Below, one piece after another: positions 27,236 to 64,000 of a stretch of DNA of 64,000 nucleotides. Within the stretch, counting starts at the first letter, position 1, and every line of letters begins with the position of its first letter. Both the position numbers and the translations under genes were made by a program. The notes under the pieces are model-generated. The model was given only the letters and a program-made list of their open reading frames with translations. It made no database searches and was not told the DNA's origin. Origin of the DNA: Eulemur rufifrons (Eukaryota; Chordata; Mammalia; Primates; Lemuridae); NCBI RefSeq assembly GCF_041146395.1, contig NC_091010.1:54270001-54334000 (forward strand). The letters are read 5' to 3'.

Positions 27236-27823
27236 TGGCTATTGTGTCAACAGTTGGTATAAATGCAAAGACTTGAGTCCTAATCTCTTTATCCCTAGTG
27301 CCGTACTCTGCACCACACTGCTTTCTGGTTGAAAAGATGACATAGATGGAAATTTTTGGAATATATTTAAAATTTTTTAAGGCCAATAATCAGCCAAAGT
27401 TCCTTGAACATTTTAACTATATTTAACTTAGTGAAAATATCTCATGGAGATCAGCCATATTTAAACTGATTCTAACCGCAGCAAGATTTTTTTTGGAGTT
27501 CCTTAAAGCCAACGGTCGAGTTAATATTTCCGCTTGCTGTATCTCCTGGCTTATAAAGACTAGCACTGAAATCTGAATAGTATCCATTAAATGCTTTTTT
27601 TAAAATAATATTTTATTTTGCCTCTCAGAGGCTTCATATTTTAACTGTCCTTAACTTGAGTAAACTGTTATATAACCACATTTTATGTTCCAACACTACT
27701 TTAGATTTGTCACCATGAAAAATAGTTTGCAGTTACTAGTTGATGCTAACAGGATCCATGTATTTTTATTCAGATGCAATTTAGTTGTATTAGCCAAACT
27801 GCTTTAAAATACTTTCTAGTAGG

Positions 27824-28836
27824 GGAAAAAAACCAAATAGCCCAATTAAAAAGTGGACAAAAGATCTGAATAGACATTTCTCAAAAGAAGACATAGAGAT
27901 GACCAACAGGTATATGAAAAAAAATGTCCAGCATCACTAGTCATAAGAGAAATGCAAATCAAAATTAGGAGATATCATTTCACCCAAGTTAAAATGGCTT
28001 TTTATCCAAAAGGCAGGCATAACAAATGCTGGTGAGGATGTAGAGAAAGGGGAACCCTTGTACACTATTGATGGAAATGTAAATTAGTATAGCAAGTATG
28101 GAAAACAGTATGGAAGCTCCTCAAACTAAAACTAGAACTACCATATGACCAGCAGTCCTGCTACTGGGTATACATCCAAATGAAAGGAAATCGGTATATG
28201 GAAGAGATACCCTCACTCCCATGTTTATCACAGCATTATGCACAACGGCCAAGATTTGGGATCAACCTAGGTGTCTCTGTCTATGAATGAATGGATAAAG
28301 AAAATGTAGTATCTATACACAATGGAATATTATTCAGCCATAAAAAAGAATGAAATCCTGTCATTTGAAACAACAAGTATGGAACTGGAGGCCATTATGG
28401 TAAATGAAATAAGCCAAGCACAGAACGGCAAATATACCATGTTCTCGCTCATATGTGGGAGCTAAAAATTAAAACAATCTCATGGAGATAGAGAGTAGAA
28501 TGATGGTTACCAAAGGCTGGGGAAGGCAGCAGGGAGGCAGGGGATAAAGTGGGATGGTTAACAAGTGCAAAAATAAAGTTAGATAGAATGAGCAAGGTCT
28601 AGTATTTGATAGTATAACAGGGTGACTATGGTCAACAATAAGTTATTATATATTTTGAAATAACTAAAAGTAGAATTATAAAAAAAAATAATTGCTTGAG
28701 GTGATGGATAACCCAATTACCCTAATTTGATTATTACACATTTGATCTGTATTGTATGCCTATATCAAAACATCACATGCATCCCATAGATACATATAAC
28801 TTATGTACCCATAATAATTAACAATAAAAATTTTAA
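27824..28836 (+). mobile_element. L1 3' fragment (end of ORF2 plus 3'UTR), sense
   Basis: 'agcccaattaaaaagtggac', 'caacaggtatatgaaaaaa', 'ctactgggtatacatccaaa', 'ttattcagccataaaaaaga' and 'ggtgactatggtcaacaat' run in L1 order to an AATAAAAATTTT end. It is 5' truncated, with no intact frame. Confidence 0.93.
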
Positions 28837-28989
28837 GCTTACTGCCTGGTATAGCAGATATCTAAAGATAATTATAAGGTAGCTTTACCCTGCTGTAGAG
28901 CTGATCACATACGTATGTCAAATGGAAACTAGCAAGTTTGCTTTTTCCATTCTTGTAGTATGGCCTTTTATAAATTAAACTTTGTTTTT

Positions 28990-29225
28990 AGATAATTATA
29001 GATTCACGGGCAGGAGATGTGCTCAGGAGGAAGAGGGTGGGTGTGGTTATAAAAGGGCAACACAATACACATGATAAAATTACAGAGAACTAAATGCATA
29101 TAAATGAATACAAGCAAAACTGGGAAAATCTGAATAAAATTAGTAGATTGTATCAATGTCAGTGTCTTAACTGTGGTATTATACTACAATTTTACAAGAT
29201 GTTACCATTGGGGAAACCTGAGTAA
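28990..29225 (+). mobile_element. Old L1M 3' end fragment, sense
   Basis: 'gggtgtggttataaaaggg' and 'gtattatactacaattttac' with 'agatgttaccattgggg' resemble an L1M 3'UTR, like 22470-22620. Diverged. Confidence 0.6.
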
Positions 29226-29229
29226 AACT

Positions 29230-29740
29230 GTAGTTGAACACATCTCTCTACCTCTTAAACACAATCCTCCTTACCCTCTGGCAACCACTAATCTGTTCCC
29301 CACTTCTATAATGTTTTCATTTGAAGAATATTGTATAAATGGAATCACATAGTATGTAACCTTTTGGGATTAGCTTTTTCCACCCAGCATAATTCACTGG
29401 GTATTTATTCAGGCTCTTGAGTGTATCAGCAATTCATTCCTTTTTATTGCCAGGTAATATTCCATAGTGTGGATATACCACAGTTTAATCATTTACCTGT
29501 TGAACATCTGAATTGTTTCCAGTGCTTGGCTATTATAAATAAAGCTAGTATAAAGATTTGTATGCAGATTTTTGTGTGAATGTAAGTTTCCCTTTCTCTG
29601 GGTTAAATGACCAGGAGTACAATTGCTGGGTCATACTGTACTTGCATATTTACTTTTTTAAGAAAATGCCAAACCATTTGCCACAGTGGCTGTAACGTTA
29701 CATTGTCACAGCAATGTATGATCCAGTTTCTGAGTTCTTT
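29230..29740 (-). mobile_element. Old L1M 3' end, antisense (first of two)
   Basis: 'ctggcaaccactaatctgt', 'aaatggaatcacatagtatg', 'ggtaatattccatagtgtgg' and 'caattgctgggtcatactg' are antisense L1M. A second copy follows directly. Confidence 0.88.
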
Positions 29741-29744
29741 TTAA

Positions 29745-30290
29745 TTGTGGTAAAATACATATCACATAAAACTTACCATTTTAACCATTGTAAAATGTAC
29801 AATTCTGTGGCATTTAGTACATTGACACAGTATTTTGAAACCATCACCGCTATCTACAACCAGCACTTTGTCATAACCCCAGACAGAAACCCAGTACCCA
29901 TTAGGCAGTTACTCCCCATTCTGCCCTCCCCCCAGTCCCTGGCAACCACCAATTTGCTTTTGGTCTCCATGGATTTGCCTATTCTGGATATTTCATGTAA
30001 ATGAAATCATACAATATGTGAACTTTTCTGTCTGGTGGCTGTTACTTTGCATGTTTTTGAGGTCCTTCATGTTGTAGCATGTATCAGTATTTCATTTCTC
30101 TTAAGGCTGAATAATATTTCATTATGTGGATATACCACATTTTGTTTATCCATTCATCCACTGATGGACATTTGGGTTGTTTCTACCTTCTGGCTATTTT
30201 GCATAGGGCTACTATGAACATTCGTGTACAAGTTTTTGTTTGCCCATTTTCAATTATTTTGATTATATACCTAGAAGTGAGTTAAATTTC
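29745..30290 (-). mobile_element. Old L1M 3' end, antisense (second of two)
   Basis: 'aattgtggtaaaatacatat', 'aaatgtacaattctgtggc', 'tggcaaccaccaatttgc' and 'aataatatttcattatgtgg' are again antisense L1M. The same L1 region occurs twice in tandem, so these are two insertions or a duplication. Confidence 0.88.
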
Positions 30291-30559
30291 AAATAAGGTA
30301 TGAAACTTAGGTCAAGGTTCATTTTTGAACCTTAGGATCTATGGATGTACAATTGCTTCAGTGCCGTTTTTGAAAAGGCTATCTTGGAAGGACCATTCAA
30401 AAGAGTATACTTTTGGAGAATCACTAGAATTTCTGTATGCAGAAGTTTTGAAGAGAAGGGAAAGAATTTTTAATAGAGCATTTTGAAACAGTTGAATGGG
30501 TTTTACTGGGATTTTCTTTATATTACAAAAAGCTTAGGCTTGCATTGTTCCTATTATAG

Positions 30560-30725
30560 GTAAAGCAATTATATTTTCTGCGAAGGAAACACTGAGGTAA
30601 TGATAGAAAGATAAACTAGTAAACATTGAAGAGTTTTATCCCTTGGATGACAGGAAGCCATTTAAGATTTCAAGAAAGAGAAAGATGTGATCAGATCAAA
30701 CTTAAAAAGGTAGAATTTAAGAATA
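30560..30725 (-). mobile_element. L2 fragment, antisense
   Basis: 'ggatgacaggaagccattta', 'aaagatgtgatcagatcaaa' and the flanking text match antisense L2. Confidence 0.6.
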
Positions 30726-31705
30726 ACTCTTGTTAGGATGATGCACGATGCAAAGAGGACTGCAGAAAGATATTCACACTTGTTTTAAATGAACTCATGT
30801 TATTTTCTGTGTTACTTTGACTCAGAATCTTGAGAAACAACTTGGGAAATACCAACTTTCGATTAATAAAACTGGGACCATTTTGCATATACTTCTTATG
30901 AGTTGTTAAAGTTTTGTTGAATTTATGCAAGCTCAGTGAAGCTCACAGTTGGGAGGCGGTGGGGAAAGTTAAATGACTATCTCACTGATCTAGCTATAGT
31001 TGATTAGGTGCTCAGCTGTAGCAAAGCCCAGATGAATTTGTTTCCCTGGCATAAATCAAGGATTATCCTAAGTATCAGTAATAATCATGATAATTAAGTG
31101 AATCATGGCTTTTCATGTGGCTTCTGAATAACTTTTTGTTTTTTACTTGGAGTTGAAACTGTACCATCTGCTAAAGTTGAATAGTCTGGCAACCTTAACG
31201 GTTGTTACATTTTCCCTAGGACGTTGTGGAATCATCTGAAAAATTTAGTTATGTTTCTCTCATATGCTGGTAAATTACATTCATTATAGAATATAGTGGT
31301 CATTAAATATGGTCAAAGTTTAGTCTAACATGAGACCATGGATAAGAAAGGCGAAGATCCACTGACAGTATTCACTAATTGTGAAAATTTGCCATCTATT
31401 TGTGACATTTTACTTTTGGATATTTTGATTGTTGCTTCCTTAAAAAGTTTGTTGATGACATTAACATGATTGAACCATAAGTTTTTATTAGCTCTGCGAA
31501 TATTTCCAACTTAGCATTATAATCTAAAATACTTTTACATGGATAAAAAATTGCTTTAATATTTTTTTGAGAAGCTACTTTTTAAAGAAAATTGCAACTC
31601 TTATTCTGAGAGCAAAATTAAAAAGTTGCTTGACCCATGTAAAATTTGAATTTTGTAATGAATTTATTACGAATGTCCTCCTTTCTTTGTGTTTATTAAT
31701 TGCAG

Positions 31706-60913
<29,208 letters not shown>

Positions 60914-62870
60914 ATAAAGTCTTTTTATAATTATTATTATTACAATGTGACATTGCACATTTCAATACCACATTTGAGTTGAGATTAATATGCAGTGGTA
61001 GATCAGATTGGGGGTATGTAGCAAACTGGACTTTAAGAACTGGAAAGAGGTTTTACTAAAAGAAAAACATATTATGAAAAAAACTTTCATCTCTCATTTT
61101 ATATATCCAAAAAATGACTTTGAATTTTTAAACAATTGCTAGTTTTAATTAACTCTGCCCTCATGAAGTACATTATAGTCACCACAAACAGATATCTGTC
61201 TGAATTACTTCAGGCCTTCTCCACAGTATCTGTTGGAAAGAAATTGCCAGTGAACAAGTGAGAATTTTTATTTCTCAACATCTGTTTCACTTGGTAATCA
61301 GATTATAATTTTTTATCATAATTTTTGACTGTATCTTTTGAGTCCCCATTGTTTTAATGGGCATTAACAGAATGCTTTAAAAGCTTCTCAGACAAGAATC
61401 TATAGCATTAGTATACACTGGCACATAATTTTTTTAAAAGTTTTAAAAAAAGATTCATTTGGAATTTTATTCACAGTATAAAATTTCCTCACCTGAAGTA
61501 AACTTGTTTGCCAAAAAAAGCCGTTTTAGTAAACTATAATTTTTGAAAACTTCCTTTTTTTATTAGTTTAGAAAGCCCCTTATTTTTCAACAAAGGGGAT
61601 TTTGTACACATAACATGGGTTATTTAGTTTAACTCTGGCAAAAACAATTTTTGTATGTTAAGATGTTTGTATACCATTCAGTATAAAAGTGTCCTAAGCA
61701 TATTAGCCAATCATTTAACAGTAGAGCATATTTAAGTCTGCTTGGTACTGAGTATACTTAAATATAATTCAAGAATCCAGGGACTTGGTATCAAAAGGGG
61801 ATTAGAGCATATAAAGGTACATCTAGATTCATATTTGAATCTTATACTTTATTTTTCTTAGTATTGCTAATGAATAAAGAAAATCTCATAAGGTAACCAA
61901 ATGAAAAAGAATGAAAGGGAAAGTGAAAAGGGAACAAAAGGTGGAATGTGAAAAGAAGAATCTAGTTTGATAACAACTCATATGCACAATATAGTGTGAT
62001 TTATTCGAAACATGTCCCAAATTTCTAAAATTCTGTTTTTCTGCCAGAATCAATGACTTTCTTGGTTGATATTTGCATTTTAAAAGGGTCATTTCCTTCT
62101 AACTTGTGTTATCTTTAGAGGGCAGCACTAGAAGAAATTAGTGGGTCTAATCCTACCAATGAGAAAAAACTACCACTTCTTCATTTTTACAGATTTTAAA
62201 AAAGAATCTTCTCAGTTAATTTTCTCTCTAATGTAAAAACAAATTTAAACCTAGGCATAATATAGGCTTTTCCCTCTTCACCCAAGTGATGTCATAAATC
62301 AATGTAAAATCAATAATCCAAAATGATCCATGGGTAAAAATAACCCAGAGCGTTTCTGGAGGGCGAGCTGGCATGCAACAGTGACACTGATTACAGTGTG
62401 TCCTGGGGCTGGTTCTGTTGGACCGTGTGTATGATCATGCAGAGCTGAAACAGAGCCTGGAAATGTCATTCTAGATCTCAAACTAACTACTGGAATTAGT
62501 GTTTTAATCTCTTAGTGGAAACTTTCAGTTGCTTAACTCTGTATTTGAGGATTTTTTTTTTTTTTTACGTTCTACATCATTTATGTTGTATTACAATGTA
62601 TGTAGAAACAGTAACCTGTGAACTATGCTTTTCCATAACTTTTTAAAAATATATATATCTAAATGAATGCAATGTGCATAAATATTTTTTAAACGCAACA
62701 GTGAACTATTGCACCTTTTGCTAATGCCTCTATTTACTTGCTTTGGCATAAAGAATGAGCCAATGAACCTCTGTGTCCTGTGGAAAAATGTATAAATGTT
62801 ATCTGATATTGCTCTTAGATGTAATGCTAATTAATGTTAAATCACAAATAAACAGTATTTTAAATATATG
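60914..62870 (+). other. ADD3: ADD3 3' untranslated region
   Basis: About 1.95 kb of AT-rich sequence follows the stop, with no recognisable interspersed repeat, as expected of a constrained 3'UTR. It has AATAAA at 60913-60918 (overlapping the stop), 61873-61878 and 62847-62852. The last is followed by a T/G-rich stretch at about 62871-62900 and is the likely main site, with cleavage near 62865-62875. The exact cleavage position is inferred. Confidence 0.82.
62847..62852 (+). promoter_or_regulatory. ADD3: Likely main poly(A) signal of ADD3
   Basis: Canonical AATAAA followed within 20-50 nt by 'ggctttggtat' and a further T-rich run, the usual downstream element. It is the last AATAAA before the clearly intergenic sequence and gives the expected 3'UTR length. 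Confidence 0.8.
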
Positions 62871-63026
62871 GCTTTGGTATCATGAGGTTTCCGTTCAGGG
62901 ATGGGTACTTAGTCTATCACTTTGTGGTCTGTTGAGTTTTACACTTCAGTGAAACTTTGCCCTAAGTAAGAAGAACTCCTGAATAAGGAATGTCCTGATA
63001 AATATATTTTCAAATTAGTTGAAAAT

Positions 63027-63062
63027 TATATATATATGTATGTGTGATATATATATATATAA
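63027..63062 (+). repeat. AT microsatellite
   Basis: TA units interrupted by gtatgtgtg, just downstream of ADD3. Confidence 0.95.
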
Positions 63063-63964
63063 ACTTGTTTCAGCTCATACTGGAGGAGATATTCCCGAAG
63101 AGACCTATTTTTTATCTTACTAAAGTATAGTGGCCTTAGGGTTCCTGTAGTTTCGATTCTGTTTAGATCTATCAGTGTAGAAAATAGATTTTACAGGACA
63201 TTTCCCCTCTTTTTGTTTTACGAATAGCAATGTAACAGTAAAGAAAATAGCAGAAAGAATAAACAATAGTTCACAGTGTCACCACATTAGCATTTTTAAG
63301 ACTTTTATTCCCTTCCAGCTCTTGTCCAGTTATATTATGTATCTTCTGTATATTAATAATCATGGTGTGAGTCATTGAAACCATCCCAGAAGATTTTCAA
63401 GCTAAGTCCCTCACACGAATAATTTATTGTGATTATTTTTCCACTTTGTCCTAAAACTAGAGTAGAAGAGGAAGAAACCATGTTAATTGGGGGTTCTGGT
63501 TAATCAAAGTTTTTGCTATAATTATCCATTATAAAAATGAATGGTTTGGGCAAAGAAGAATAGATTCATAGTCTTGGGCATATTTAAGTATTACCTTGGC
63601 TTGTAAATAAACCTGTGGTGAGAAATTGCTGTTTTAGAAAATGCTCATTTCAAAATTCCCTTTCATAAAGCAACAAAGACGATTATCTTCAGTTCTACCT
63701 AAGAATCAATACAGCACGAAAGGTAGTTGCCTTTGCCTTTCCTCGGTTAATCAGCATTTTTCAGCCGGAATAGAGAAATAGAATTGAATGGATAAAATTG
63801 TGACAGCATTGGTTTCTCTTAACATTAGATTTAAAAAAAAAAAAAACATAGAAAACACATAAAGGCAGACTGGTTATTTTTTAAACTCAAGGCCGATGTA
63901 TACCCATATTCAAGTTGCAATCTTGGCCAAACTGGGATTTTAAAAAGAACAATCTTCTCTGTGG

Positions 63965-63978
63965 CCACTAGAGGGTGC
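63965..63978 (+). promoter_or_regulatory. CTCF-like motif
   Basis: CCACTAGAGGGTGC matches the CTCF core consensus CCASYAGRKGGCRS at 13 of 14 positions (T for C at position 12). It lies about 1.1 kb beyond the ADD3 poly(A) site. Occupancy is not known from sequence. Confidence 0.5.
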
Positions 63979-64000
63979 AATAGACCTAACAATCCAACGT

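Larger units (their letters stand above)
62871..64000. other. Flank downstream of ADD3
   Basis: AT-rich sequence with an AT microsatellite at 63027-63062 and a CTCF-like motif near the end. No open frame, RNA gene or repeat family is recognised here. Confidence 0.6.

Noticed and set aside
62113..62125. Second CTCF-like match (tagagggcag) in the 3'UTR
   Set aside because: Only the right half of the motif fits; the CCA half is missing.

Overview
The window is nuclear DNA from a primate, most likely a strepsirrhine (lemur-like). The dimeric Alu copies carry the right-arm wording I associate with strepsirrhine AluL elements ('agtgctaggattacag' where an anthropoid Alu has 'agtgctgggattacag', plus an extra 'ctaatttctttctattttta' module). 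There are no tRNA-fused Alu monomers of the kind common in galagos. The species call is an inference from repeats only. Base composition is AT-rich, and no CpG island, rRNA, tRNA, CRISPR array or bacterial-type operon is present.

One protein-coding gene dominates: ADD3 (gamma-adducin) on the + strand. Fourteen coding exons can be placed exactly, from the ATG at 31735 to the TAA at 60911-60913, all with GT-AG introns and compatible phases. Joined, they encode 706 residues, or 674 if the 96-nt cassette exon at 59600-59695 is skipped; these match the two known isoform lengths. The promoter and non-coding first exon lie upstream of the window.

Layout: 1-31705 is the end of the large 5'UTR intron, holding Alu, L1, L2, MIR, MLT1, Tigger-like and hAT-like relics. 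31706-31929 is the start-codon exon. 31930-46843 holds two long introns around exon 3, with much antisense L2. 46844-54644 is the exon-dense part encoding the aldolase-fold head and neck. 54645-60620 carries the tail exons and the cassette exon. 60621-62870 is the last exon, with the lysine-rich MARCKS-related tail and a roughly 2-kb 3'UTR. 62871-64000 is downstream flank ending in a CTCF-like motif.

The encoded protein is a membrane-skeleton subunit that caps actin and recruits spectrin as a heteromer with alpha-adducin. The head has a class II aldolase fold that keeps two zinc-type histidine motifs but lacks the catalytic glutamate. I found no undescribed multi-gene system. The most useful signals are the splice-regulatory setting of the cassette exon, inverted Alus flanking exons 13 and 14, a perfect 19-bp hairpin in intron 2, an unexpectedly long open frame in intron 1, and the aldolase-site remnant.
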